In this document: positions 1 to 10,494 of the stretch, in pieces
How the letters are laid out: each line of letters begins with the position of its first letter
Position numbering within the stretch: the stretch's first letter is position 1
Assembly: GCA_947095585.1 (NCBI GenBank)
Contig: OX352761.1
Span: 31,897,777 to 31,961,776 of the forward strand
From: Nephrocerus scutellatus
Lineage: Eukaryota; Arthropoda; Insecta; Diptera; Pipunculidae
DNA length: 64,000 nt
Reading direction: 5' to 3'
Made by a program: the position numbers and the translations under genes
Notes under the pieces: generated by a model
Seen by the model: the letters and a program-made list of their open reading frames with translations, nothing else
Told to the model about the DNA's origin: nothing
Databases searched by the model: none

Positions 1-390
1 CATTCCAGCCTAAATTAAAATAAAATTAAAATTGTGTTGATGCGCGATCTGTCCAACAAAAGTCGGTATTTCATTTCTGTTCCAATAGATTGTTTAGGTT
101 ACGTGCGCAAATGGCATTCGACAGCTGATCCATTTGCACGGTCTTTCTTTTGCTATCTGTCAACGCATCCCAATGATTCCGACCGACACGCCAGTAGACT
201 TTAAGCGCTTGCAGTTTCGGCTGCGGTTTGCATTCACAATTACAACAATAAATCAGTTTTCGCGGCATTAACCTTGAAAATCCAAACTATCAGCGTCGTT
301 TACTTACGCGCAAGTCAACAAAAAAAAATAAAAAACAGTGCGTGTCTTTAACGCGCAATTGCAGTGAAACTTATTTGATGTTGTGGGCAA
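1..390. other. Unassigned left edge
   Basis: No recognised gene. The minus strand is open for 65 codons at 71-268, with a Lys/Arg- and Cys-rich product beginning MPRK, but no family was recognised and the length is within chance expectation. It could be the edge of the repetitive element to its right. Confidence 0.4.
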
Positions 391-812
391 AAAGATCTCC
401 AATAGACCCCAAAAGACCATCAAAAGGCCCCTAAGACCCCGAAAAGAATCACAAGAAGACCTCGGAAAGTCCCTCAAAATCCCCAAAAATCATTAAAGAC
501 CCCCCAAAAGATCATCAAAAGATCCCCAAAAGAACCACAAAAGACCCCCAAAAGAGTCCCGGAAATACCAAAAAAAGGCCATAAAAATACCCCCAAAAAG
601 CCCAAAAAGAACCCAAAAGACCCTGAAAGGACCTCCAAAATACTCCCAAAAATTACCCCTTAGACCCTAAAAAGACCCTCAAAGACTCCTCTAAAGTCCT
701 TCAAAAGACCCTCCAAAAAACCTCAAAAGACCCTCAGTGGACCCTCAAAAGACCCTAAAAAGCCCATCAAAAGACCCCCAAAAGACCCCCAGAGGACCCT
801 TAAAAGACCATA
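391..812. repeat. Minisatellite of roughly 10-bp AAAAGACCCC-type units
   Basis: About forty imperfect short units of the form AAAAGACCC(C/T)C run through this stretch, with scattered variants. The two weak minus-strand ORFs here (304-486 and 723-917) are products of the repeat, with recurring Gly-Leu-Leu and Gly-Ser-Phe segments, and are not genes. The block lies just upstream of a Helitron-like 3' end and may be internal to that element. Confidence 0.8.
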
Positions 813-1030
813 CCGAATTTCATACAAATCAGTAGAGAAATTACTTAGTTCCCAAAATTTAAAAATGTAACACAATAATGTGATCAATAGGTACTGCGAC
901 TCAAAATCGCAAAACAAAATTATTTTTAATTATTATTATTTTATTTCAAATATCTTTTCACAAGTTTACAAAACGATCACAAACAAATTGATTGAAAGTG
1001 GGACAGGACAACGTCTGTCGGGTCAGCTAG
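813..1030 (+). mobile_element. Helitron-like 3' terminus
   Basis: The stretch ends with a small GACA/TGTC hairpin (near 1006-1018), then GGGTCAGCTAG, with the next base T. A short hairpin a few bases before a terminal CTAG, with insertion before a host T, is the hallmark of Helitron 3' ends. The 5' end was not located, so the left boundary is arbitrary; the minisatellite on the left may belong to the same element. Confidence 0.5.
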
Positions 1031-1522
1031 TACGTGTATAAAATTTGAAGAAAGTCGGGTTAATTTTGTTTAAAAAATATGTTGGGGCCAGATGACCCTT
1101 GGTCCCGGGGTCTTCAAAATTTTTACAGAAAGTGTTGTCCATCGGAGATACACACGTATATAAAATTTTAAGAAAATCGGGTTAATTTTTTTAAAAAGAT
1201 TGTTGGGGACCCATGACCCCTGGGCCCGGGGTCTACAAAGTTTTTACAAAAAGTGTTGTCCATCGGAGATACACATGCATATCAAATTTAAAGAAAATCG
1301 GGTTAATTTTTAAAATTTTTATAAGGTCACACCTCGGCCCTGAGGCCCGAGGGGCCCCAAATTCCAACAGAAAGTGTTGTCGCCGGAAATACGCATGTGT
1401 GCAAAATTTCAATAAAATTGGGCTTTGAAAAGTGGGTTAAAAATTTATCGCAAAATTTCACGACAACCCTGACGTGCCACGTGCCACGTGCCACGGGCAA
1501 GCGAAGTTAGTATAGAGAATTT
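1031..1522 (+). repeat. GC-island repeat family, copy a
   Basis: Diverged units of about 110-130 bp alternate AT-rich text (AAAATTTGAAGAAAATCGGG) with a GC-rich island (GGGCCCGGGG type) and a GTGTTGTCC-ATCGGAGATACACA stretch. The copy starts directly at the Helitron end and closes with CGAAGTTAGTATAGAGAATTT, the family's usual right end. It is 5' truncated. Eleven other copies or pieces lie in this window. Confidence 0.75.
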
Positions 1523-1683
1523 TAAAAAGTAGAAAGCAGCTCCTTCATAAAATTAATTTCAATTTTTAAAAATCACATTGGGGGCGTAGACGACATAACT
1601 GTATATATATGCCATATTCAAGATACCGTAAAACATACACATTGGCCATATATTCGTTTTACGGAAACATGACATGTTGTAAT

Positions 1684-2215
1684 ACATTTGCGCACATGTA
1701 TATTTCCGGTGACAATACTTTCTATTAAAATTTTAGGCGCCTCGGACCTCGGGGTCGGGGGGCTCCCATACAAATATTTTAAAAACTTTACAATACATTA
1801 CCAATACAAATTTTATGAAAAAAGTTCCCGATTTTCTTCAAATTTTATATGCGTGTGTATATCCGATGGACAAAACTTTTTGTAAAATTTTGGACGCCAT
1901 TGGGCCCCGGGGTCGGGTGGCTCCCATACAAATTTTTTTTTTAATTATCAATTTTTAACGCACTTCCTAAAGCCCGATTTTCCTGAAATTTTGTACACAT
2001 GTGTATTTCCGGTGACAATACTTTTTTTTAAAATTTGGAAGTGATCGGGCCCCGGGTTCGTGGGGCTCCCATACAAATTTAAAATAAAAATTACCCGATT
2101 TTTTTCAAATTTTACACACATGTCTATTCCCAATAAACAATACTTTTTCTTAAATTTGGTAGTGATCGGGCACCGGGTTCGGCCGCAAGGCCCTTATACA
2201 TTTTTTTTAAATATG
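1684..2215 (-). repeat. GC-island repeat family, copy b
   Basis: Same family as 1031-1522 but inverted: at least four units with the CCGGTGACAATACTTT / GGGCCCCGGGGTCGG pattern. Its right side abuts the truncated piggyBac remnant at about 2216. Confidence 0.7.
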
Positions 2216-3325
2216 ATAGTGGCATCAGATATCGTCGTTATTTAATGACTGTAAACCATTTTATTCGGTTTTGGCTTATAAGACAGTAGTGTCAAATCTT
2301 GCTTGTTGGGAATATACGTGCGGAAAAGCTGAAAGATGATTGTCTATTGTCATACAGAGACCAGGAATATAGTTTTCGCGACAATTCTAAACAAACATTA
2401 CTTGTCAGTAAAAATATTTCGTCTCATAGATTTGTCATCAAACCACAAAAACCGGATAAGAAATTTAAATCGAGATTGACTCATTGTGGAAATGTACTTG
2501 TTTCCAGCGTAGGAGCAATCGAAAAGTTCCTCTGTTGTCAGATGATTATCTTTAAGTGCGGCTGTCAGAACTAAAATTCCTATCAAAGCTCTTATTTTAG
2601 AACTATTTGTCAACTTTATAGTGACATTTTCGACTTCAAAGGCTGACTTATTGGCCTCAATTTCTACATTTGTCCCCTTCAAAATTTCTTCTATTATTCC
2701 ATCTGTTATAAATCTCTCGAAGCATAATAATGGGTCATGTGCTTTATGCACAATGCTACCATAAATTTAGCGTTTTCCTTTCTTATTTAACCATAAATGT
2801 CTTCCTTTTCCTTTAACTACTTTTTCAGAAAGTGAAATTATTTTTGATTTGCCGTATACTTGTTACAAACACAGAGGTATATTTTCCTCAGCATCTACAG
2901 TATCACATTATCTTCCTACATTATCATCCACATTATCATCCTAGTCCGAGTTTTCCTCTACTCTGTTCGAAATTTTCGACATCAACGCTGTCACATGCAT
3001 CGAAAATCTTCTCTATATCCTCATTCGAAAAAAGCCATCGCGAAGACATTCTAAAATTTAAGTATACAACGCAATTTGTAAAAAAGTTCATGTAGATTAA
3101 AAAATGTAATCGAACACAAAAAGTTACAGAAAAGGTAATGTTCGTCGTTTCGACAAACATTTGCGCAATTTTTGATAATAACAACATCGAACGTCTGCAC
3201 GCTACAAGAACTTACAGATGAATAAAGTGACACGAAGAGTAAATGCGATCAGAGAGAAGAGTAAATAGATAATTGAAAACATAAAATTGATGTTCGTCGC
3301 AACGAAGGAGATTACCCCTCTAGGG
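2216..3325 (-). mobile_element. Truncated piggyBac-type DNA transposon
   Basis: The 5' end of the element (right end here) reads, on the minus strand, TTAA followed by CCCTAGAGGGG at 3329-3315. This matches the TTAA target and CCCTAGA-type terminal repeat of piggyBac. The transposase remnant inside points the same way. The other end is lost: the element stops after the middle of the transposase and joins GC-island repeat copy b near 2215, so no second TTAA or terminal repeat is seen. Confidence 0.75.
2250..3049 (-). pseudogene. piggyBac transposase remnant
   Basis: A likely start at 3049 gives an acidic N-terminal region (MSSRWLFSNEDIEKIF...). After a disrupted part, the frame at 2751-2398 reads through HDPLLCFERFITDGIIEEI, a segment ending LIGILVLTAALKDNHLTTEE, then a stretch including SRFKFLIRFLWFDD. 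This is the recognisable front of the DDE_Tnp_1_7 domain. Below 2398 another frame carries YIPG..MTID and FRTYIPNK, the usual segment around the first catalytic Asp. Several frameshifts and a stop separate the pieces, and the C-terminal half, including the remaining catalytic residues and Cys-rich domain, is absent. It cannot encode an active transposase. Confidence 0.75.
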
Positions 3326-3329
3326 TTAA

Positions 3330-4099
3330 ATTCACAGAAGAAATAAGGTACCCAATAAATGGACAAGTGACATATTTTGCCCTTATTCCTTACAGAAACT
3401 TCACTACACAACAAAAGTTGGGGCTTTTATCGCCGATAATTTAACACTTTTCTGAGGATTTAATGATGTCTGGCAACTACCATACAAATTGACCAACCAA
3501 TTCTCACTTTTTAAATATATATATTAATTGGTTTTAGAGTTTTAAAATTCGCAGCGTGTATCTTTTTATTATTACGATGGTAAATTTAATTTTTAAAACA
3601 ATTTTTTCATATATTATAAATGCATATTTATACATTATGGCACATTCTAAATATATATACGCCTTAGACGCTTTAGTGATGGCGGTGAAAAATAACAATT
3701 GCGGTATTTGTTGTGGTTTTTTCACCTTCGCAATGAATTTCTGAAGTTTCCACAGGTCCTTTGTTGTGCTAGATATAGCATTCAACAATATGTTATATGT
3801 ACTGCAGTCATCATCACTAGTTTGCCACTGCCTTCTCTCAAGTTTACTCCTTCCATACGATATCTGTAATTAATGTTAATCAGGTTGAGTCTGGTAGATT
3901 CCTGAGTGTTTTTAAAATGGATGGGAATTTTTGAGCGTAACAGTATGTCTGCGCGTTTTCGACAATAACCCTTGATGAGTCCGAAAATCGTAATTTTATT
4001 TTTTTATTTTTATCCAGCGCCATTCTACTGTATTAACTAACACTCTCTATAGTTGAAGCACGCATTTCCTTGCTAACATGAATACTTTCACACCTCGAA
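3330..4099. other. No recognised feature
   Basis: AT-rich unique-looking sequence. ORFs on both strands at 3534-3788 overlap each other and have no recognisable content. Confidence 0.4.
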
Positions 4100-5260
4100 G
4101 GACATAGGGTGTCAACAATGCCTTTGAAATTCTGTAGTGCGTTTAAGCTCCCTCCAACTCATTCTTAAAGAGCTTGATTCCTCCTCGAATGCCACGTTTG
4201 CCTAGCGTTTTCCCGCTGTTCTGCCTTCCTAGGTGAGCGGATTCGACTTCATGGAATATTTCGCAATGAAGTTGTCGTCGCGCTTAGTATGGGTTCTATT
4301 TGATTTTCTCTTTCGCACAATAATGTCTATGGGTTGTTGACTAGTTCTCAGATAAATTTCTTCGTTGGAGATACGATTGGCCCAAAAGATCCTCAAGATG
4401 TTTCTTAGATATTTGTTAACGAAAGTTTGCAACTTGCGTGTGATCTTCTAACTACTGCACCCATACAGCAGCACAGATTTTACGTTGGAGAGAAACAGTC
4501 GCAGCTTGGTTCTTATGCTGAGAACATTGATTCTCCAGACTTTCGATAGCATTCCGAACGCAGCTTTTGCCTTCCCGATTTTTCTGTACACGTCCAGTCC
4601 CGTGCCACAGCGTTCAGCAGAAACCACACTACCTAAGTATAGAAAGTTGTCTAATTTCTCGACTATCTGTTCAGCAATATTGAGTTGAGCGTTGATGTTA
4701 GAAGCACTCAGGGCTTTTGTTTTGGCTGTGGTTAATTCAGCTTCTAGATTTGTAACCATCAGAAGATAAGGTCCATTATCCGGTTTAAAAGTAGGCATAC
4801 ATCGCCAGCATAGTCGAGGTTGTTAAGATATGTTGTCATAGTCCAATGAATTTAATTGTTACATTTCTTAATAGCTATCTCGAGTATATAACTGATGTCC
4901 ATCAAGAATAACAGCGGTGACAATATGCACCCCTACCGTACTCCACTTTGAAGTTAAAAATCCTCCGACAACTTACCATTGTGTAGGACGCTTACTTACT
5001 TCCCTCAAATGCACCCTTGATAATATCTATAAGATTTTCTGGGTTAACTCTCTTGCTGAAGGCCAGCCAGATTGCATGTCGATTCGAGCTGTCGAATGAC
5101 TTCTTAAATTCGATAAACAGAAGATGTAATGGAGACTTGTACTCGACGCATTTGTTTTATTATGATACGCAAGGTGTTTATGTCGTCAATGCAGGAGGAT
5201 CCAGCAAATAAGCCTGCCTTCATATATTTCAGTTATATGTATGGCACAGTAATTATGCAA
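4100..5260 (-). pseudogene. Non-LTR reverse transcriptase remnant (R2/RTE-like type)
   Basis: Reading leftward, pieces resemble LLFIEFKKSFDSSNRHAIWLAF (about 5140-5060, the first catalytic motif region, here damaged). At 4798-4448 comes LDNFLYLGSVVSAERCGTGLDVYRKIGKAKAAFGMLSKVWR followed by NVKSVLLYGCSS, and at 4432-4229 LQTFVNKYLRNILRIFWANRISNEEIY. The YLGS-IGKARAAF-VLLYG-TFVNKCLR-I-W order is the thumb and C-terminal region of the endonuclease/RT proteins widespread in insects. The catalytic FADD block is missing or scrambled between the two parts. Stops and frameshifts throughout. Confidence 0.7.
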
Positions 5261-6439
5261 CTTACGCATCATCGAATGGCCGATAAGCCAAGTCACTGAT
5301 CCCTGTTATTACTGATCGGCAAAACAGTTCTGCCCGAATAAAGCACGTATCCAAAACTAAGTTCGTAATTATACCTGCTTATGGGTAAAATCAATTTTAT
5401 CTTCGAGACAAGTAAACACAGCTCACCTTGTCCTACCGCATAGGAATAAACTGAGCACATCAATAGTGATTTCGACCATTCGGCTAAAATTGGGAAATTT
5501 TGCTGAGTTTTAATAAAATTTTATTATGTACGCCCATATAAGCGTGCATACGAGTACTCTGCCACAGCCACGTCCAATGCTCGTGTTGTCAACCTAATGA
5601 TTTATCAGTGCGCTCTTCTAGTCGGTCCATTGCTTCTTTTGCAATCGTCCATTCAATTAATTTCCTGGAAATATGCATCAATGCCAACCACAAATTTGTG
5701 TGTATGTGGATGGTCTGTGTGCTACAGACCGGCACCAAAAACTGAAATCAAAACCGGGACGTTGCACTTATCCCATTTAGCCACATCTATCCCATTCAAT
5801 GGCACCTATCGTTTTGTCGACTGCAGCCTAGCTATAGATATATAGTATATGTATATTTAACGAACACGATTTTGATCAATTCCTTCAGTTGCTCCTTCTT
5901 GCAAAAATGTGAAAATCTGTGCTTCGGTTAACTAATAAAACTCACCCCATTCGTACCCCTCACTGAAGTCATCGATTTGAATAATACAAGCATAATCTTT
6001 CAATTGTGTTTTCAACTGCCCGAATAAAAAGTTTTTTTTATTTTATTTTAAATGATTTATTTAGAATGAAAGTTAATGTTTTCAAAAAGGAACATTTTAT
6101 TGCACATCTGAGCTAATCTCCTTGCTTAAATATTAAAAAGCCTTAAGGATTATTGTTCAAATTTAATGGAGCGGACTAATGAAATGCAAAAAATTAAAAG
6201 GTTTTAATGGTTTGACATTGCACTAATCGAAGTCAGTTAACTTTTTTGATGGAGCGTTTTGCTTTTGTAAGAAGTCTTTTTGTGGTCATATTTATGTTTT
6301 ACCTCAGAACCTTATTTTTTATAGCCTCTTTTATTGTCTAGGGTTTTACCTAGTTTTCCTCTCAAAAACTTAAAAAAAAAACAAATGCAAAAAACAAACA
6401 AAAACGGCGAATAGATTTGCAGAATAGAGTTAAAATTCA
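5261..6439. other. No recognised feature
   Basis: No family was recognised. An 82-codon + strand ORF at 5597-5845 has no domain-like content. The stretch 6000-6440 is very AT-rich with A-runs. Confidence 0.4.
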
Positions 6440-6494
6440 ATTTTTTTTATAATTCGCGCACGCTTAAAGGGGTTCGCACCCTTATAATACTCGG

Positions 6495-6815
6495 CTATAT
6501 GTTTGGCACAGCGTGGGCGTTAAGGAAAAGGAAAAGGAAAAGGCAAAGAGGAGATGCTATGTGTTTTGAATTTCTGTGGATCATATTGATGTGGGAAGAT
6601 AGAGCTTTGCAGAGCATTCCACATACGTGTTGTACGGCTGAAGAAATAATCCCTGAACTTAACAACTTAGCTGTACGCCTGAAGATGGGCTTGGGGGTAA
6701 ACTGATGAGCATTTAGAGCGACACGAGTATTGCGGTTCAATTCAAGGAGAGGTGGCATGTAGCTGGCTATTTTTCTTGAGCACCGCTGGTAGAAGTAGCG
6801 ATAAAACAGTGACAA
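6495..6815 (-). pseudogene. Post-RT C-terminal tail of Jockey/CR1-type ORF2
   Basis: The product contains LFYRYFYQRCSRKIASYMPP followed by LNRNTRVALNAHQF, the conserved tail of Jockey/CR1-type polymerases (a short basic motif, an MPP motif, then R-NTR and a trailing WN-LP motif). Related tails appear at 46658-46954, 53520-53741 and 56348-56593. Confidence 0.6.
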
Positions 6816-7375
6816 GCAAGAAACGCTCCTGCGGTGTTCAAGCGAATCTATTGATTTCGCTATATATTTTCGTCACCGAAAAGTTTTATCGCGCGGTTTT
6901 GTATTCTATCTAGCTGATGCAAAGTAGTTTTAGGCGCACCAGACCAGATATGGCAATTGTACTCAAGTTTAGGGCGAATAAATTCCTTGTATAATATAGC
7001 CAGATCAGATGGAGTGAAATATTTCTTGCATCGGGCTAGAAAACCAAAATATTTCGCAGCATTTTAGGCCAGGGTAAACATGTGGTCATTCCAACGAAGC
7101 TTGTCGTTAACGCACATACCGAGAATTGCGAAATTTCAGTTTCCTCAATGAAAGTGCCATTTATGGATAATGGCATGGGATTTAGGATTCGCTTAGACGA
7201 CACGAGACATCATTGGGTTTTGGAAGCATTAAGGTCAGAATTTAACGTGCTTAACACACGTAGTTGTTTGAGTTCCATGTGAGAAGTGGAGGGACGTTCC
7301 TCAAATTTATATGAGAAGCTGAGAGTGATGTCGTCGACGAAAGAGTGAATTCGATTAGAAGTCACAGATAAGAGA

Positions 7376-7738
7376 TCAATAATAACAATAAAAAAGAGAG
7401 AGAGAGTAAATTAAGTAATGAACTTTAGACTTGAAACCGTCCAAAACAACTTGAATTGAGCTGTCCAAAAGATAGCTTTTAATCCAATTAAGCAGTTTTT
7501 CACCGACTCTATAAGCACGCATTTTAGACAAAAGAGATTGATGCCAAACTCTGTCAAATGCCGTAGAAATATCGAGTGCAACAGCTTTGCTTTCTCCAAA
7601 TTGATGCAAAGACCGGCTCCACTGTTCGGTGATATATTCCATAAAATTACCAGTAGAAGGTTGGCCACGAAATCCATACTGCCGGTCACTAAGGATTTCG
7701 TTGGTTTGGGTATGGGCTGGACATAGGCTGTTTTCCAA
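7376..7738 (-). pseudogene. Reverse transcriptase fragment, copy A
   Basis: The frame reads LSDRQYGFRGQPSTGNFMEY, then AVALDISTAFDRVWHQSLLS and KLLNWIKSYLLDSSIQVVLD. QYGFR-STG and ALDISxAFDRVWH are RT blocks of Jockey/CR1-type retrotransposons, including the first catalytic Asp. The following PQGS and F/YADD blocks are lost: the frame ends in low-complexity sequence near 7400. A + strand ORF at 7538-7726 is its shadow. Confidence 0.75.
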
Positions 7739-7779
7739 CTTCTCGGGAAGATTCTAGAATAATAGGACAGATGGAAAAG

Positions 7780-8357
7780 CTAACGCAATGGTAATGGAGA
7801 ACACCTCTTCAGAACTAATGGGGAAATACCATCTAGAAGCGTGGAGCTATCTGCAAAATGCGTAGCAAACAGGTTGGCCATGTCTATAGAGCTGACAACT
7901 GGAATGTCGTTATAAATGAGCGTTGGAATCGACGTCGAGGCTATATTTTTGATTCTTTTCACGAACGACCAAAAATGTTTACTACCTTTGGGACATTGTA
8001 GTATTTTTGCCTCAATTTTTGGTCGTAGGCGAATTTGACCCGCCGAAGATGAGCATTGCAATCATTTCTGCCTCGTTTAAAATTTGTTCGGTTTTCCTCG
8101 GCACGGTTTGCTTTGTAAAACCGAAAGCTTACCTCTCTAATCCTAGAAGCCTCTTTACAGCTCGAGTTATACCATCCATCTTCCTTTGGTTTAACAGACT
8201 TATTCCTCGATGGGATAAATTCTCCCATACCAATAAGGATGATGTTTGTGATTGCATCAGCGGCGGCATCCACGTTGCTATCACGAAACAATAGCACCAG
8301 GTTATTCTCCCAAAGAAGTTGTTGAGGCCATCCAAATTGGCTTTCTCGTAATGCCAT
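7780..8357 (-). pseudogene. Endonuclease-RT linker of copy A
   Basis: Two overlapping minus frames, 8357-7959 and 8061-7780, continue one protein across a frameshift near 8010. The first carries FIPSRNKSVKPKEDGWYNSSCKEASRIRE and a basic helix; the second carries KGSKHFWSFVKRIKN and DMANLFATHFADSS. This is the linker between the endonuclease and RT of Jockey/CR1-type ORF2 (WxxxSCKxAxxxR, then SKxFWSFVK, then LFATxFADNS). Confidence 0.65.
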
Positions 8358-8685
8358 ACCGTTTTTTGGAGTTTATTCTCTAAATACGTGGTTTATTAAC
8401 GAGAAATTAGCTGATACTACATGTAATGTTGCATTACATTTAATTAAATTGGTTTCTAGTTTAGGCCTTCATTGCATATCGAATGAAATATTAGAAAAAT
8501 TATTCTCTTCTTTAAAAACCATTTTGTATAGTCGACCATTCTCCTCTTGATTCCAGAGACACATTGCGTCTTTAGATTTTATTTTAAATAGTTTTCAGAA
8601 GATTATAAATAAAGCTTTTTAGTAATTTTCTGCCAATTCACGCACTGAGCTTTTAAACGCTGTGTCGCTGTAACAACAATTCTGA

Positions 8686-8814
8686 GTGGGCGCCGTGGCT
8701 CAGTGGATAATTGCATGACTGCTGAGCAGGAGGTTCGTGGTTCGAATCCCAGTAACACCAAAAAGTATTTTTCACGGTGTCCCACCTCTCGCAACGGTCG
8801 AAATTTATTATTAT
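8686..8814 (+). mobile_element. tRNA-headed SINE, copy 1 (internally deleted)
   Basis: The head GTGGGCGCCGTGGCTCAGTGG holds an A box, and GGTTCGAATCC at 8739-8749 is a perfect B box, so the RNA polymerase III promoter is tRNA-like. The tail ends in ATT repeats. A perfect 14-bp direct repeat TAACAACAATTCTG flanks it (8671-8684 and 8815-8828). Compared with the 305-bp copy at 21161, the middle is missing: CCCACCTCTCG runs straight into CAACGGTCG of the far 3' end. Confidence 0.8.
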
Positions 8815-9107
8815 TAACAACAATTCTGGGTTTCGTTTACCTGGTTCAATCTCCAGTTTCCAGTAATCTCCCCTGCACTCGCTACCTGAACAGTCAATGG
8901 TTTTTTATAAGAAACATTTAAAACCCATTATCTGGCTATCGCACAATTATGTGTTACTTTTGTTTAAAATGTAATCAATTGATATATACTAAACATACCA
9001 AAGGAAGTACAATAAACTATGCTTGTTATAACATAAAATAATTTGGTTTTTAAAAAGTGAAATTGTAATGTATATTGATATGCAATATATTTAAACTTTA
9101 CAGTACA

Positions 9108-10042
9108 TTAATCAAAAAATTCTTTATAAACAAGATTTTTCTTAAAAATGTTACTACTTCCTTTAATCAGCTTTCCCTGCTACGGAGTAGACATAATCTT
9201 AACTCTGACGTCATTGGAACGACGAACCCTTGAGAATGCAACATAATGTTGTCCGCATCCAAATGCAGGCTCCGACAGGTATATCCCAACTTTGTCCATT
9301 GTTTGATCTTGAGACTTATTTCTGGTTATAGTTAGCAAATGCCGCCTTAATAGGAAATTGTTGTCGTTTAAGTTTAAAAGGTAGCTCCAGCTCAGAACTT
9401 GAAAGATCGATTCTTGGAATTAAAACGATGTTACCCCTCTGAGATCCAGTGAACACTTCTGCCTCAATCACGTAATCTTTTATGCTTTTCACAACTGATG
9501 GAGTACCGTTGTATAATCCTTGTTTAGTGTTGAGATTCCGAAGTTGCATGACTATAGTTCCAACTTTAAGATGCAGAGTATGTTGAGGTAACCCAGCCCC
9601 GTTGATGGAATTCAAATATTCTAGTGGAAAATGAAGACGTTCACTTTCACCTTCAGTATCGACTTCATCTGTACTTAAATACACTCGACTTTGTTCGTGA
9701 AGTAATTTTGGTTCTGTCCACATCAACGTTCTTTGGCCATGATGTTTCTTTTCTCGACAAAGAAGGGATGTCGTTTAAAGAAATTGTTCTTCCAAAAGTT
9801 TCTGTCACCAAATCATCGTCACAAATTAAGTTTTCTGGAATTTCAATAATGTCAGGTGGTAAGTTGTTCTCACAATCAGCCACAAGTTGTAACAACCAAT
9901 TATTATAGTCTTGATCAACGCATCTCATGTTCTCTACTAAGCTCAGTTTCTCAAAAATTCTCCAAATGGCTTCCGGTGCACTGACGTAACACGAATCCAC
10001 ATACATTAAAAATTCATCGCGATTATTTTTTTCGGATACCAA
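9108..10042 (-). pseudogene. Helitron helicase C-terminal region
   Basis: The first frame (10042-9665) has YVDSCYVSAPEAIWRIFEKL, then a deletion jump into DYNNWLLQLVADCENN and a Pro/Asp-rich stretch. The second (9726-9316) has RVYLSTDEVDTEGE, EYLNSINGAGLPQHTLHLKV, GTIVMQLRNLNTKQGLYNGT and NIVLIPRIDLSS. A third frame below 9340 continues with KSQDQTMDKVGIYLSEPAFG, YVAFSRV and ends at the stop at 9108. LPxHxLxLKxGxxVxLLRNLN, GLxNGT and the SQGQT-YVALSRV pair are helicase motifs IV-VI of Helitron/PIF1 proteins. The Walker A and B half is absent. At least two frameshifts. Confidence 0.8.
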
Positions 10043-10471
10043 AACACTAGCACAATCATGTTCTTTCCATTTCGGATTGCAGGTTATGGTGACAAAAAGA
10101 TCCGGCTCTCCATACTTTCAAACAATTGCCATAGCATCCTGGTAATGCTGTTGCATATTTCGGGGGTTCCCTGGAAGCTAGATGGCAATATTACAGACTT
10201 TCACAACCTGCTTGTTTTCAGAGCCTGCGTCACGATTTATATATTCCATTAAAGCTTTATAACTATTTGCTCTCAACGCCAGTTGATTTTGGATCCATTG
10301 AAGATCGTTTGACTTAGCGCGTACGTTTAGCAACTGGAAAAACTTCTCTCTAACTGACAAACGATCAGAATAATATTCCTTCATAAATAATCGGGATCGC
10401 TTTTGTGCCTCGTTCTTTTTAAAGCGACGAATTTTTCTACTCCATCCTTCCTGACCGGGTACAATAGCCAA
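10043..10471 (-). pseudogene. Helitron_like_N / Rep region fragment
   Basis: The frame at 10471-10178 reads EYYSDRLSVREKFFQLLN and RANSYKALMEYINRDAGSEN. After one stop, another frame gives PGNPRNMQQHYQDAMAIV, then KYGEPDLFVTITCNPKWKE. The PRNMQQxYQDAMAIVxxxGxPDLFxTxTCNPxW signature is diagnostic of Helitron replication proteins. Downstream the HUH and Tyr residues of the Rep nuclease should follow but are deleted: the sequence goes straight to YVDSCYVSAPEA. Confidence 0.85.
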
Positions 10472-10494
10472 AAGTCGTCATTATTCGATCATTA

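Larger units (their letters stand above)
6440..8360 (-). mobile_element. Jockey/CR1-type non-LTR element, copy A (5' truncated)
   Basis: On the minus strand the order is: linker after the endonuclease (8357-7780), RT N-terminal half (7738-7376), gap with no intact palm, then the post-RT tail (6815-6495) and a 3' region at 6440-6500 that is shared with the copy at 53470 (GCGCACGC-TAAAGGGGTTC-CACCCTTATAATRCTCGGC). Other copies of this family in the window are at 23870-24880, 53470-53790 and 56340-57460, all on the minus strand. The endonuclease is absent here. Confidence 0.7.

Noticed and set aside
1213..2245. Several 60-70 codon ORFs
   Set aside because: They arise from the GC-island repeats and recur with them in other copies.
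8686..8760. tRNA gene-like box A and box B sequence
   Set aside because: It is the head of a SINE present in several copies with a shared non-tRNA body and target duplications; the cloverleaf is not maintained.
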